Of a DNA stretch of 47,132 nt, positions 1 to 8,808 are shown piece after piece. The translations under genes were made by a program, and so were the position numbers. Origin of the DNA: Selenomonadaceae bacterium UBA2897. GTDB taxonomy: Bacteria; Bacillota; Negativicutes; Selenomonadales; Selenomonadaceae. The stretch is from the NCBI GenBank assembly GCA_002350105.1, contig DEDT01000024.1, positions 1 to 47,132 of the forward strand. Direction: 5' to 3'. The first letter of the stretch is position 1, and every line of letters starts with the position of its first letter. Below the pieces are notes generated by a model. The model was not told the DNA's origin, made no database searches, and saw nothing but the letters and a program-made list of their open reading frames with translations.

Positions 1-16
1 AGAAACTTTTCATAAC

Positions 17-56
17 AAAAGGCGGCTGCCGACGAAAAAATCGCGGCAGCCGTCTT
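17..56 (-). terminator. Rho-independent terminator after htpX
   Basis: An 11-bp GC-rich stem (21-31 with 44-54, one G-T wobble) with an A-rich loop lies just beyond the htpX stop. On the minus strand it is followed by TTTTGTTA. It probably ends the htpX transcript. Confidence 0.6.
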
Positions 57-83
57 GGCGTGTCTACGTGATATGGTGCAATC

Positions 84-947
84 TTATACGCCCATTTCGC
101 GGGCCTGCATGCGCAGGCGGGCGATGCGGTCCTCCGTAGCGGGGTGCGTGCTGAAGAGGTTCATGAGCGCCTTTTTCGAGCCCTCGAAGGGGTTGATGAT
201 GAACATGTGCGCCGTCGCGGGCGTAGCCTCGGGCAGGCGATCCATGTTTTGGGCGTAGTACTCGATTTTCTCCAACGCATCGGCGAGGTAGTTCGGATTG
301 CCGCAGATCTCGCCGCCGCTCTTGTCGGCGTCGTACTCGCGCGAGCGCGAGATCGCGAGCTGGATGATGGAGGCGGCGAGGGGAGCGACGATGACCGTGA
401 CGAGCAGACCGATGATGCCGCCGTTCTCATCGTCATCGCTGCGGCCGCCAAAGATGGCCGCCCACTGCGCGATATTGGCAATCCAGCCGATGACCGTGGC
501 GAACGTCGCGGCGATGGAAGAGATAAGGATGTCGCGGTGCTTCACATGCGAGAGCTCATGCGCGAGCACACCACTGAGCTCGTTGTAGTCGAGGGCCTGC
601 ATGATGCCCGTCGTGACGACGACCGCCGCGTGCGAAGGGTTGCGTCCCGTCGCAAAGGCGTTCGGCTCTGCGGCCTCCGTGATGCAGACCTTCGGCATGG
701 GCAGGCCCGCATTGGCCGCGAGCTGCTCCACGAGACCGTAGAGGTTCGGCGCATCCTCGCGCGTAACCTCGCGCGCGTTGTAAGCCTTCAGCACCATCGG
801 GGCGCTGTACCAGTAGGAAAAGAAATTCATGCCGATGGCGATGACGAGCATGATGGTCGCGCCGGACGAGCCGCCGAAAGCGCCGCCGATGGCGACCATG
901 ATGCCCATCAGGAGGGCCATCAGTACAGCCGTTTTTACCGTATTCAT
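84..947 (-). CDS. htpX: Membrane zinc metalloprotease HtpX (M48)
   Basis: This is a 287-residue M48-family membrane endopeptidase, which in this family cleaves misfolded or damaged membrane proteins. Two hydrophobic segments lie near the N-terminus (about residues 6-25 and 30-48). The zinc motif HELSH is at 130-134, and further hydrophobic stretches flank a downstream SREYDAD segment that supplies the third, glutamate ligand. I chose ATG 947 rather than the longer reading frame (995) because a GGGAGG Shine-Dalgarno lies a few bases upstream of it. The length is normal for HtpX. It lies about 70 bp downstream of the TerC-family gene in the same direction and could be co-transcribed, although no promoter was evident. 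The assignment is secure from the motif and topology; the substrates are unknown. Confidence 0.95.
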   Translation of the reverse strand: MNTVKTAVLMALLMGIMVAIGGAFGGSSGATIMLVIAIGMNFFSYWYSAPMVLKAYNAREVTREDAPNLYGLVEQLAANAGLPMPKVCITEAAEPNAFATGRNPSHAAVVVTTGIMQALDYNELSGVLAHELSHVKHRDILISSIAATFATVIGWIANIAQWAAIFGGRSDDDENGGIIGLLVTVIVAPLAASIIQLAISRSREYDADKSGGEICGNPNYLADALEKIEYYAQNMDRLPEATPATAHMFIINPFEGSKKALMNLFSTHPATEDRIARLRMQAREMGV

Positions 948-1017
948 AGCAATACCTCCCAGTAAATTACGAAAAACAAACAAGGACAAAGGCAAAAGCC
1001 ATGCCCTGCATGATACC

Positions 1018-1722
1018 TTATTTTATCGCCCGCCTTTTGCCGCGATACCAGCCGATGCCCCAGATGGCAAGGATACTCAGGATCTCCAGCGGCAGGGTGA
1101 AAGGGGCGAAATAGCTGCCCACGAGTCTATCCTCCACGATGAGCTGCACAGCCGTATAGCCGAGAATGCCCGCGCCGAAATAGATGAGCACGGGGAGCTT
1201 CAGCATGATGAGCAGGAAGATCTGCGCACCGAAGAGCACGATGGGGATCGAGATCAAGAGGCCGCAGATGATGAGCCCCCATTTCCCCTCGGGCATCGTA
1301 TTCGCAACGCCCGCGAGGCTGAGGATATTATCCATGCTCATGATGAAGTCCGCGACAAGGATCGTGCGCACGGCGGCGCCAAGCGTCTTCGGCTGATCCG
1401 CATCCTTCTGCTGTCCGCCCGCACCGTGGTTCTCCGCGATGAGGTTGACCGCGATGACGATCAGGGCCGCGCCGCCCAGTGCCCGCAGCCCCGGCGTCGC
1501 CAGCAGCCCCGTCGCAAACAGCGTGCAGGCGATGCGGATGAGCACCGCGCCGATGCCGCCGATGATGATGGCCCGCGAGCGGTGGTGAGGCGGCAGGTTG
1601 CGGCTGGCCAGCGCGATCATGATGGCGTTATCGCCCGAGAGCATGAGGTCAAGCAGGATAATGCTCGTAAAGGCTGCCAGCCAGGGCGGCGTGAGAAAGC
1701 CGGCAAAAATGGTCTCCAGCAT
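1018..1722 (-). CDS. TerC-family integral membrane protein (YjbE/YkoY type)
   Basis: This 234-residue protein has about seven hydrophobic segments and the two acidic intramembrane motifs of the TerC family: SGDNA at residues 29-33 and a second SMDN near the middle. Members of this family are proposed metal-ion exporters, and several handle manganese during protein secretion; that role is family knowledge, not seen here. The start at 1722 has a good AAGGAG Shine-Dalgarno. A short poorly conserved hydrophilic loop (GGQQKDADQPK) separates the two halves, consistent with internal pseudosymmetry. I saw no yybP-ykoY manganese riboswitch in the only 138 bp separating it from gyrB. Neighbouring htpX follows in the same direction. 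Confidence 0.85.
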   Translation of the reverse strand: MLETIFAGFLTPPWLAAFTSIILLDLMLSGDNAIMIALASRNLPPHHRSRAIIIGGIGAVLIRIACTLFATGLLATPGLRALGGAALIVIAVNLIAENHGAGGQQKDADQPKTLGAAVRTILVADFIMSMDNILSLAGVANTMPEGKWGLIICGLLISIPIVLFGAQIFLLIMLKLPVLIYFGAGILGYTAVQLIVEDRLVGSYFAPFTLPLEILSILAIWGIGWYRGKRRAIK

Positions 1723-1815
1723 GAGGCGTCACTCCTTGCGCGGCAATCATGCGTCCGGCAGAACTGCCACATCCCATAAATCCAACATAGCAAAAACAGG
1801 TGGAAGATAGCTGAA

Positions 1816-1843
1816 ACGTGTACGCCCAAGCGGACGTACACGT
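1816..1843. terminator. Hairpin between gyrB and the TerC gene
   Basis: A perfect 9-bp inverted repeat (1816-1824 and 1835-1843) with a 10-base loop sits 18 bp beyond the gyrB stop. The U-tract is weak on both strands (TTTTG on plus, GTTTC on minus), so termination is plausible but unproven. Confidence 0.45.
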
Positions 1844-1860
1844 CTTTTGTCTGTGAAGAA

Positions 1861-3900
1861 TCAGATATCGAGGTTGCGCACGAGTTTCGCGTTCTCCTCG
1901 ATGAACTGGCGGCGCGGGTCAACCTTGTCGCCCATGAGGATGGTGAAGAGCTCGTCGGCTTCCTCGGCATCTTCCATGTCCACGCGCAGCATCGTGCGCT
2001 GCTCGGGATCCATGGTCGTCTCCCAGAGCTGCTCCGGGTTCATCTCGCCCAGACCTTTGTAGCGCTGTACCGTGATGCCGTCACGGCCGACCTCATCGAG
2101 CTTGCTCGCGAGCTCATCATCGCTATAGGTATACCAGTGCTTCTTGCCCTTGCGGATCTGGTAGAGAGGCGGCTGCGCAATGTAGACGTGGCCGTGCTCG
2201 ATGAAGGGCTTCATGTAACGGTAGAGGAAGGTGAGCAGCAGCGTGCGGATATGCGCGCCATCGACATCGGCATCGGTCATGATGATGATCTTGCCGTAGC
2301 GGCGCTTCGCGAGGTCGAATTCCTCGCTGATGCCCGTGCCAAAGGCCGTGATCATCGTGCGGATCTCGGCGTTGGCGAAAATCTTGTCAAGACGCGCCTT
2401 CTCTACGTTCAGGATCTTGCCGCGCAGCGGCAGGATGGCCTGGAACCGGCGGTCGCGGCCCTGCTTGGCCGAGCCGCCTGCGGAATCACCCTCGACGAGG
2501 TAGATCTCAGACTGGTCCGGATCGTTGACGGAGCAGTCGGCCAGCTTGCCGGGCAGGCTGGAGACCTCCAGCGCATTCTTGCGGCGCGTGAGCTCGCGGG
2601 CCTTGCGGGCGGCCTGACGCGCACGGGCAGCCATGATGGCCTTGTCGATGATCTTCTTCGTGATGGCCGGATTCTCCTCGAAGTACTCGGAGAGGCCCTC
2701 GGTCACGATGGAATCGACGATACCGCGCACCTCGGAGTTGCCGAGCTTCGTCTTCGTCTGACCCTCGAACTGCGGCTCGCGGATTTTCAGACTGATGACA
2801 CACGTGAGGCCCTCGCGCACATCCTCACCCGTGAGGTTGGCGTCCTTTTCCTTGAGGATGTTCTGCTTGCGCGCGAAGTCGTTGGCACAGCGCGTGAGGG
2901 CGAGCTTGAAGCCCGCGAGGTGCGTGCCGCCTTCCTCCGTGTTGATATTGTTGACGAAGGAATAGATATTCTCCTGGTAGCTGTCGTTGTACTGCAGCGC
3001 GATCTCTACGAGCGTGTCATCCTTGGCGCCGTTGAAGTAGATGGGCTCCGGATTGATGACCTCTTTCTTGCGATTGAGGTGGGCGACGAAGGAGCTGATG
3101 CCGCCATCGAAATGGAAGGTCTCGCTCTGGCGCTCGCCGCGCTCATCCGTAAGCGTGATCGTAATGCCGTGGTTGAGGAAGGCCAGCTCGCGCAGGCGGT
3201 GCTTCAGCGTATCATAGCTGTAGGTCGTGACCGTGAAAATCTCCGGATCCGGGCAGAAATGCACCTTCGTGCCCGTCTCCTGCGTCTCGCCGACGACGTG
3301 CAACGGGCTGATGGTCTTGCCGCGGCTGAAGGAAATCGCGTAGATCTTGCCATCGCGCTTGACCTGCACATCCATGGACGTCGCGAGGGCGTTGACGACC
3401 GAGACGCCGACGCCGTGCAGGCCGCCCGAGACCTTGTAGCCGTCGCCGCCGAATTTGCCGCCCGCATGCAGCACCGTCAAGACGACCTCGACGGCCGGCT
3501 TGCCGCTCTCATGCATATCCACGGGGATGCCGCGGCCGTTATCGACGACCGTAATGCTGTTATCCTCGTGAATCGTGACCTCGATGTGGTCGCAATAGCC
3601 TGCGAGCGCTTCATCGATGGAGTTGTCGACGACCTCATAGACCAGATGGTGCAGGCCGCGCTCCGACGTGGAGCCGATGTACATGCCCGGACGCTTGCGC
3701 ACGGCCTCCAGACCCTCGAGAATCTGGATCTGATCAGCACCGTAATCGGCCTCGACGGCGGATACCTCGGCGCTGGACTCATCCGTATGGATCTCCACGC
3801 CCGTCGTATCGAGGTCCTTATCCTCGAACTCATCCATGGCCGGAGCGGCCGGTTCTGCCGGCGTCAGGTCGATGGATTGCTGTTCTTTCTCGTTTGCCAT
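1861..3900 (-). CDS. gyrB: DNA gyrase subunit B
   Basis: This is the ATPase subunit of the type IIA topoisomerase that introduces negative supercoils, 679 residues long. It shows the GHKL ATPase motifs (EVVDNSIDEA, GRGIP, GGLHGVGVSVVNAL), the TOPRIM signature EGDSAGG, DADVDGAHIRTLLLTF, and the C-terminal QRYKGLGEMNPEQLW. I place the start at ATG 3900: the six codons upstream themselves contain the GAGGAG Shine-Dalgarno. The ATPase core begins near residue 57 (IQILEGLEAVRKRPG). That leaves an acidic N-terminal extension of roughly 45 residues relative to the usual Firmicutes start. It is the last gene of the dnaA-dnaN-recF-remB-gyrB run; gyrA is not in the window. Confidence 0.97.
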   Translation of the reverse strand: MANEKEQQSIDLTPAEPAAPAMDEFEDKDLDTTGVEIHTDESSAEVSAVEADYGADQIQILEGLEAVRKRPGMYIGSTSERGLHHLVYEVVDNSIDEALAGYCDHIEVTIHEDNSITVVDNGRGIPVDMHESGKPAVEVVLTVLHAGGKFGGDGYKVSGGLHGVGVSVVNALATSMDVQVKRDGKIYAISFSRGKTISPLHVVGETQETGTKVHFCPDPEIFTVTTYSYDTLKHRLRELAFLNHGITITLTDERGERQSETFHFDGGISSFVAHLNRKKEVINPEPIYFNGAKDDTLVEIALQYNDSYQENIYSFVNNINTEEGGTHLAGFKLALTRCANDFARKQNILKEKDANLTGEDVREGLTCVISLKIREPQFEGQTKTKLGNSEVRGIVDSIVTEGLSEYFEENPAITKKIIDKAIMAARARQAARKARELTRRKNALEVSSLPGKLADCSVNDPDQSEIYLVEGDSAGGSAKQGRDRRFQAILPLRGKILNVEKARLDKIFANAEIRTMITAFGTGISEEFDLAKRRYGKIIIMTDADVDGAHIRTLLLTFLYRYMKPFIEHGHVYIAQPPLYQIRKGKKHWYTYSDDELASKLDEVGRDGITVQRYKGLGEMNPEQLWETTMDPEQRTMLRVDMEDAEEADELFTILMGDKVDPRRQFIEENAKLVRNLDI

Positions 3901-3949
3901 ATTGATCTCCTCATCCAATCTATTCCCATCCAGGAAAATCGTTCTTTCG

Positions 3950-4207
3950 TTATTCGCGCCAGGGCTGCTGCCAGCGCCGCTGCAGAGTCAGGGAGGATAT
4001 CTCCGAATACCAGACCTGTTTGTCCGTCACGATGACGGACTTGATGCGCGCGTTGGCAGCAAGTGTCGCCGCCCGCAGCCCCAGCGGGGCGAGGGCGCGG
4101 CAGTTCTGCTGCGCGATATCGTCGCCGCCCTGAAAAATGCCGGCATCGTATATCGCACTGATGTCGCGCTGGCGCAGCATGCAGCCATTGCCGATATGCA
4201 GATACAT
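3950..4207 (-). CDS. remB: RemB-like DUF370 protein
   Basis: An 85-residue protein between recF and gyrB. It begins MYLHIGNGCMLRQRDISAIYD and ends with the family's typical ISSLTLQRR stretch, which matches the DUF370/RemB (YaaB) family. In Bacillus subtilis RemA/RemB act as regulators of extracellular matrix genes. The role in this organism is not known, but the recF-remB-gyrB position is the conserved one. An AGGAGG Shine-Dalgarno precedes ATG 4207. It lies 20 bp after recF and 49 bp before gyrB, so it is probably part of the same operon. Confidence 0.8.
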   Translation of the reverse strand: MYLHIGNGCMLRQRDISAIYDAGIFQGGDDIAQQNCRALAPLGLRAATLAANARIKSVIVTDKQVWYSEISSLTLQRRWQQPWRE

Positions 4208-4227
4208 AATCTTTCTGCCTCCTGGGA

Positions 4228-5328
4228 TCAGCTTACTTTTCCCGCCTGCACCTGATAGAAGACGCCAGGCCCGTCTGCCGGGAAATACGCACCATCCGTC
4301 GCCGTGATCAGCGTCTGGATGTGCTCGCGGCAGATGAAGGCCAGCAGGCGCTGCCGCCGGTCTGCGTCGAGCTCACTCATCACGTCATCGAGGAGCAGCA
4401 CGGGGTATTCGCCCGTCTCCGATCGCAGGAATTCCAGCTCGGCCAGCTTCAGCGCCAGCACGCCGGTGCGCTGCTGCCCCTGCGAGCCATAGGTGCGAAG
4501 ATCGATGCCGTTCACGGTAAGCGCGAGGTCATCGCGGTGCGGGCCCCTGCTCGTCGTGCCTCGCAGGATATCGAGCTCCCGTTTTTTTGCCAGCTCTTTA
4601 TTATACCATGATTCCAGCCCATTTGTCGATGCATCCACAGGCCAGCCGTGGATAACGTAGCCCACCTGCAGGTTTTCCACATTGCCGGAGATACGCCGCT
4701 GCATGAGATTGGCGAGCATGTTAAACTTCTGCACGGCCGCCTGTCGCTTCTGGATAATTTTCACGCCACTCGCGACGAGCTGTGGATCCCAGAGGTCGAG
4801 CATATTGGCTCCTGCCTGATGATCGCGGATCTTGCGCAGCAGGGTATTCCTCTGCTGCAGCAGGTGATTGTACTGCGCGAGCTCGTGGTAGTAGGCGGGG
4901 CTGGCCTGCGAGATTTCGCCATCAAGAAAACGGCGCCGTTCGCCCGGCGCCCCTTTGATCAGATAGAGGTCCTCGGGCGCGAACAGCACCGTATTGAAAT
5001 GGCCGACGAGCTCTTTCGGACGCACGGGCTCGCCGTTCAGCAGGATGCGCCGCCTTTTGCCGCGCACGAACTGGAAGGCGAGGGCCTGGCTCACGCCCGC
5101 GCGCTGGAACTGCAGCTGGATGCTTCCCGACGGCTGCTGCCAGCGAATGAGCTCCTGCTCTGCCCGCGTGCGGTGCGAGTGGCCAAGAGAGGCGAAGTAG
5201 ACGGCCTCGATGATATTCGTCTTCCCCTGTGCATTGGCGCCGAGAAAGATGTTGATACCCGTGTCCAGTGCCAGCGTCAACGCGTCATAGTTGCGAAAAT
5301 CACGCAGCTGTAATTGTTCTACGAACAT
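4228..5328 (-). CDS. recF: DNA replication and repair protein RecF
   Basis: An SMC-like ATPase of 366 residues that binds gaps in DNA and helps load RecA with RecO and RecR. The N-terminus MFVEQLQLRDFRNYD leads into Walker A GANAQGKT at 30-37. The C-terminal half holds the ABC signature (SQGQQRT) and Walker B (LLLDDVMSELD). I start it at ATG 5328, not at the longer frame start (5448), because the homologous sequence begins there. The ATG is one base after the stop of the S4-domain gene (TGATATG), pointing to translational coupling; no strong Shine-Dalgarno is present. Confidence 0.96.
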   Translation of the reverse strand: MFVEQLQLRDFRNYDALTLALDTGINIFLGANAQGKTNIIEAVYFASLGHSHRTRAEQELIRWQQPSGSIQLQFQRAGVSQALAFQFVRGKRRRILLNGEPVRPKELVGHFNTVLFAPEDLYLIKGAPGERRRFLDGEISQASPAYYHELAQYNHLLQQRNTLLRKIRDHQAGANMLDLWDPQLVASGVKIIQKRQAAVQKFNMLANLMQRRISGNVENLQVGYVIHGWPVDASTNGLESWYNKELAKKRELDILRGTTSRGPHRDDLALTVNGIDLRTYGSQGQQRTGVLALKLAELEFLRSETGEYPVLLLDDVMSELDADRRQRLLAFICREHIQTLITATDGAYFPADGPGVFYQVQAGKVS

Positions 5329-5329
5329 A

Positions 5330-5551
5330 TCATTTGTCGTCCCGTACAACCTGCCAGCTGCCCATGCCCTCGATCTCGATGATATCACCGGGATGCAGCT
5401 GGCGGCGGCGCGCCGTCTCCTTCTCGCCGTTGCGCCGGATGAGGCCATCAGCGAGCATAGGCTTGACCTCGCCGCCTGAGGCGATGACGCCGGCCCATTT
5501 CAGAAACTGGTCAAGCTGGATGTTCTCCGTATCGATACTGATTTTTTCCAT
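5330..5551 (-). CDS. yaaA: S4-domain RNA-binding protein (YaaA/RlbA-like)
   Basis: This 73-residue protein carries the S4 fold: QLDQFLKWAGVIASGG, then KPMLADGLIRRNGEKE, then RRRQLHPGDIIEIEG. Small S4 proteins at this locus, between dnaN and recF, are conserved in Firmicutes and bind ribosomal RNA or assist ribosome assembly. That role is inferred from the family. The Shine-Dalgarno (AGCAGG) is weak. Its stop is followed after a single base by the recF start. Confidence 0.88.
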   Translation of the reverse strand: MEKISIDTENIQLDQFLKWAGVIASGGEVKPMLADGLIRRNGEKETARRRQLHPGDIIEIEGMGSWQVVRDDK

Positions 5552-5582
5552 GATGCAACCTGCTTTCTGTTTGCGATGCAGC

Positions 5583-6695
5583 TCAATGCGCCGTACGCAC
5601 CGGCGTCACGACGTAGAGGAAATCTTCATCGTCCGGCTCACGCAGCACGGCGGGGGAGAGCTCCTTGTTGAGGCCGATGCGGCAGACATCGCCCTGCATC
5701 GACTTCATTACGTCGATGAGATAGTTCGCATTGAAGGCAATCATCAGATCCGGCCCATCGATCTCAGCCGGTACATCCTCGTCGGCATCGCCGATCTCCG
5801 GATTGCGGGAATGCAGATGAATATTACCGTTGCTGAACTGCAGCTTCACGACATTGTAGTCACCGGCCCGCGAGATGAGTGCCACGCGGTCAATGGCCGC
5901 GGCGAAGGCTGCCCTATCTACCTGCACGTTCGTGGCAAAGGAGTGGGGGATAACATTCGTGAAGCTCGGGAACTGGCCCTCGATGAGGCGCGAAGCCATG
6001 TAGACAGAAGGCGTGCTGAAGCTGATCTGGTTGTACGAGCAGGTGAGCGTCACCTCTGTCGGGATATCCCCACCCGGCATGTGCAAAACTTCCGCAAGGA
6101 TCTTGGCCGGGATGATGATCTGGATGGAGCCGATTTCCTGGTTGAAGACCTTGCTGATGACGGCCAGCCGGTGGATATTCGTAGCCGCCATGGTTACCCT
6201 ATTGCCTTCGATAGTCAGGGCACAGCCCGTGAAGACGGGACGGCCCTCATCGGTGGCGCAGGCGAAGATCGTCTTGCGGATGAGTTCACGGAGCACGTTG
6301 TCCTTGAGCGTGAATTGTATGTTACCCGCAAGATGCTCGATCTGCGGGAACTCGGCGGCATTCATGCTGAGCAGGGTAAACTTCGACTGGCCGGATTGGA
6401 TATGGATGGTCTTGTCATCATCCATCATCGAAAAGGTGATCGTATCCCCAGGCATCTTGGTGACAACTTCGAGTACATAGCGTCCCGTGAGGGCGATAGA
6501 GCCGGATTCCTCAATGGTAGCCGGGATATGACAGATGAAACTCAGCTCATAGTTCGTGGCCTGGAGTTCCAATTCGTCACCCTTGGTCTGTATAAATATG
6601 CAGGACAGGATCGGTGTCTGGGGTTTTGTGGCGATGGCCTTGCTGACGATGCGCAGGGCTTCGTTGAGATCGTTTTTGCTGCAGGTGAATTTCAA
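5583..6695 (-). CDS. dnaN: DNA polymerase III beta subunit (sliding clamp)
   Basis: The 370-residue sliding clamp, of normal length. It begins MKFTCSKNDLNEALRIVSKAI and ends with the C-terminal VTPVRTAH, close to the family's conserved MPMR-like tail. The ring-forming homodimer tethers polymerase to DNA and docks many repair proteins. The initiator codon is TTG (6693-6695), not ATG: homology begins exactly here and a GAAGG lies about 7 bases upstream. It follows dnaA across a 270-bp gap filled with DnaA boxes. Confidence 0.96.
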   Translation of the reverse strand: MKFTCSKNDLNEALRIVSKAIATKPQTPILSCIFIQTKGDELELQATNYELSFICHIPATIEESGSIALTGRYVLEVVTKMPGDTITFSMMDDDKTIHIQSGQSKFTLLSMNAAEFPQIEHLAGNIQFTLKDNVLRELIRKTIFACATDEGRPVFTGCALTIEGNRVTMAATNIHRLAVISKVFNQEIGSIQIIIPAKILAEVLHMPGGDIPTEVTLTCSYNQISFSTPSVYMASRLIEGQFPSFTNVIPHSFATNVQVDRAAFAAAIDRVALISRAGDYNVVKLQFSNGNIHLHSRNPEIGDADEDVPAEIDGPDLMIAFNANYLIDVMKSMQGDVCRIGLNKELSPAVLREPDDEDFLYVVTPVRTAH

Positions 6696-6772
6696 TGCGT
6701 GGCCTTCTCTCTTGCGTGGAATATATTACGGATAAAGATTTTTAAGAAAATAGTAGACGTAGTAGTAGGGCG

Positions 6773-6947
6773 TGTGGATTTGTGGATAAGTGGCCGGGAG
6801 GCTGATTTGTCCACAAAAATGGCTGTGCATAATGTGTTTATAACCAAAGGGCAGGTTATCCACAGTTTCCACGGATAAATCCTGCCCTCTACTTATCCAC
6901 AATGTATCGACAGCGTTGTACCAGTCTTTTCGACATAGTTATCCACG
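6773..6947. other. DnaA-box cluster between dnaA and dnaN (oriC part)
   Basis: Perfect TTATCCACA boxes are at 6781-6789 (minus), 6856-6864 and 6893-6901. Near matches are at 6773-6781 (minus), 6807-6815, 6824-6832 (TTATGCACA, minus) and 6939-6947. An AT-rich stretch (about 6721-6760) next to dnaN could serve as an unwinding element. Seven boxes in 175 bp is the density expected of an origin subregion. Confidence 0.85.
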
Positions 6948-6965
6948 TGCCTTTTGTGGCTAATT

Positions 6966-8402
6966 TTACATATTCTGGATCTGATTGGTCAGCTGCGTGA
7001 GCGTATGCTCGAGTTTCACGTCGCTCTGGCGGTCATTGCCGATTTTGTCGCAGGCATGAATGACCGTCGTGTGGTCGCGGCCGCCGAAGAAATTGCCGAT
7101 CTGTGGCAGCGAGGTATCCGTGAGCTCGCGGCAGAGGTACATGGCAATCTGCCGTGGGTACGAGATGCTGCGGCTGCGCTTCTTGGAGTGCAAATCTTCG
7201 ATTTTTACTTTAAAGTAAGAGGCGACGACGTCCTGGATGAGGTCGAGCGTGACTTCGCGGCGGCGTCCCTTGGGCAGGATATCCTTCAGGGCTTCGGCCG
7301 CGAGATCCGTGGTGATGGGGCGGCTCATGAGGGAGGCGTAGGCCACGAGGCGGGTGAGTGCGCCCTCCAGCTCACGGATGTTGCTGTCGATGTGGTTCGC
7401 GATGTATTTCAGCACGTCGTCGGGTACGCTGTAGTGCTCCATCTGCGCTTTGTTGCGCAGGATGCCGACGCGCATCTCGAAGTCTGGCGGCTGGATGTCA
7501 GCGATGAGGCCGCCTTCGAAGCGGGAACGCAGGCGTTCCTCCAGCTGCTCCAGCTCTTTCGGCGGGCGATCGGAGGAAATCACGATGGCTTTCTCGGCAT
7601 CCTTCAGGTCATTGAAGGTATTGAAGAATTCCATCTGCGTGCTTTCCTTGCCGGAAATGAACTGGATATCATCGATCATCAGCACGTCGATCTGGCGGTA
7701 CTTGGCGCGGAAGCGCTCCGGGAAGCCGCGGCGGATGGAATCGATGAGCTCGTTCGTGAATTTCTCGCTGGAGACGTAGAGCACGCGCATCTCGGGGTGG
7801 TCGTGCAGCACCTTGTTGCCAATGGCGTGCATGAGATGGGTCTTGCCGAGGCCCACACCGCCGTACATGAAGAGCGGGTTGTAGACTTTGCCCGGCTGGG
7901 CCGCGACGCCCTGGGCCGCCGCATGTGCCAGCTGGTTCGAGCTGCCCGTGACGAAGGTTTCAAAGGTATAGCGCGGGTTCAGCGAAGAGTTGTCGCCCGG
8001 TGCGATGACCTGCAGGCCGGGGAGACCGCCTTCTGCGTTCGGCTGATTTTTCTTATCTGTTTTTTTCTCCGTCTCTGCTGCATCATGAACCGCTGCTGTG
8101 TTATCGACATCGATCAGCGTGCCCTGCACGGGCGGCTCCGTTTCCTCCTCCGGCAGGGTCTGCAGACGGATTTGGCGCGGCGAGCCGATGATGGCCTCGG
8201 CCGCATCCTGCAGGATGGTCAGGTAGTGGTCCTTGATCCATTCGCTGGCGAAGTCGTTCTGCACACCGAGGACGAGACGTTTGTTCGTCAGATCCAGCGG
8301 CTTTATGGGCACGAGCCATTTATCACAGGCGGCCTGGGCCAGCGATTCCTTGGTTTTTTCCAGAATCTGCGCCCAGATGCCCTGCAGCTGTGTATCATCC
8401 AT
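6966..8402 (-). CDS. dnaA: Chromosomal replication initiator DnaA
   Basis: The AAA+ initiator that binds DnaA boxes and opens the origin, 478 residues. Domain I is at the N-terminus (IWAQILEKTKESLAQAACDKWL). A variable linker spans roughly 85-140. Walker A GGVGLGKT is at 181-188, Walker B is LMIDDIQFI, and the C-terminal domain IV has the signature GGRDHTTVIHA. The start ATG 8402 has a GAAGGAAGG Shine-Dalgarno. DnaA boxes flank the gene on both sides, allowing autoregulation as well as origin function. Confidence 0.97.
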   Translation of the reverse strand: MDDTQLQGIWAQILEKTKESLAQAACDKWLVPIKPLDLTNKRLVLGVQNDFASEWIKDHYLTILQDAAEAIIGSPRQIRLQTLPEEETEPPVQGTLIDVDNTAAVHDAAETEKKTDKKNQPNAEGGLPGLQVIAPGDNSSLNPRYTFETFVTGSSNQLAHAAAQGVAAQPGKVYNPLFMYGGVGLGKTHLMHAIGNKVLHDHPEMRVLYVSSEKFTNELIDSIRRGFPERFRAKYRQIDVLMIDDIQFISGKESTQMEFFNTFNDLKDAEKAIVISSDRPPKELEQLEERLRSRFEGGLIADIQPPDFEMRVGILRNKAQMEHYSVPDDVLKYIANHIDSNIRELEGALTRLVAYASLMSRPITTDLAAEALKDILPKGRRREVTLDLIQDVVASYFKVKIEDLHSKKRSRSISYPRQIAMYLCRELTDTSLPQIGNFFGGRDHTTVIHACDKIGNDRQSDVKLEHTLTQLTNQIQNM

Positions 8403-8462
8403 ATAGAAAAATCCTTCCTTCTCTGCGGGGGCGCCTGCTAAAGCGTCAAATTTCGTAAAAAC

Positions 8463-8664
8463 TGTGCATAAAAATTATCCACATTAATATCCACAACTGT
8501 GGATAACTATACGCCAGCACGCGCAAGAGGCGTAAAATGTGGACAGATCCGATTGCGCACAGATTGTTTTCCGCACATTAATCAACAATATCTTAGCAGA
8601 TACCGTGATGGTTATCAACATCTTTTTCCACGGCCTATGGGAGAAAATCCCCAATTTATCAACA
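8463..8664. other. DnaA-box cluster upstream of dnaA (oriC part)
   Basis: Perfect boxes lie at 8475-8483 and 8498-8506 (minus strand), with ATATCCACA at 8487-8495, TTATGCACA (minus) at 8463-8471 and TTATCAACA at 8612-8620 and 8656-8664. The perfect boxes face each other across 8475-8506. Together with the cluster downstream of dnaA this gives a bipartite origin of the Bacillus type. Confidence 0.82.
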
Positions 8665-8683
8665 GTTCGCGCCTGTGGAGTGC

Positions 8684-8712
8684 TTGACACCCCCTTGACC
8701 GTAGGCTATAAT
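8684..8712 (+). promoter_or_regulatory. Consensus promoter of rpmH-rnpA
   Basis: TTGACA at 8684-8689 and TATAAT at 8707-8712 are separated by exactly 17 bp. A second TTGACA at 8713-8718 followed by TATTAT at 8734-8739 (15-bp spacer) may form an overlapping second promoter. It fires away from dnaA. Confidence 0.88.
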
Positions 8713-8808
8713 TTGACATAGTTAAAATTCTGATATTATGCTTCTACCGAATGCTGTCAGAAATACAACATAACTACAACCCTACAACGGAAGGAGGTGT
8801 CCATACAG

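Noticed and set aside
144..965. Long plus-strand open frame opposite htpX
   Set aside because: It is a GC-rich shadow of htpX: biased to Arg/Ala/Asp, no similarity, no Shine-Dalgarno.
1723..1860. yybP-ykoY manganese riboswitch upstream of the TerC gene
   Set aside because: The spacer is short and contains only a 9-bp hairpin; no paired motifs of that riboswitch were seen.
2137..4035. 632-codon plus-strand frame opposite gyrB
   Set aside because: Antisense shadow of gyrB caused by high GC at third positions; the gyrB frame has all motifs.
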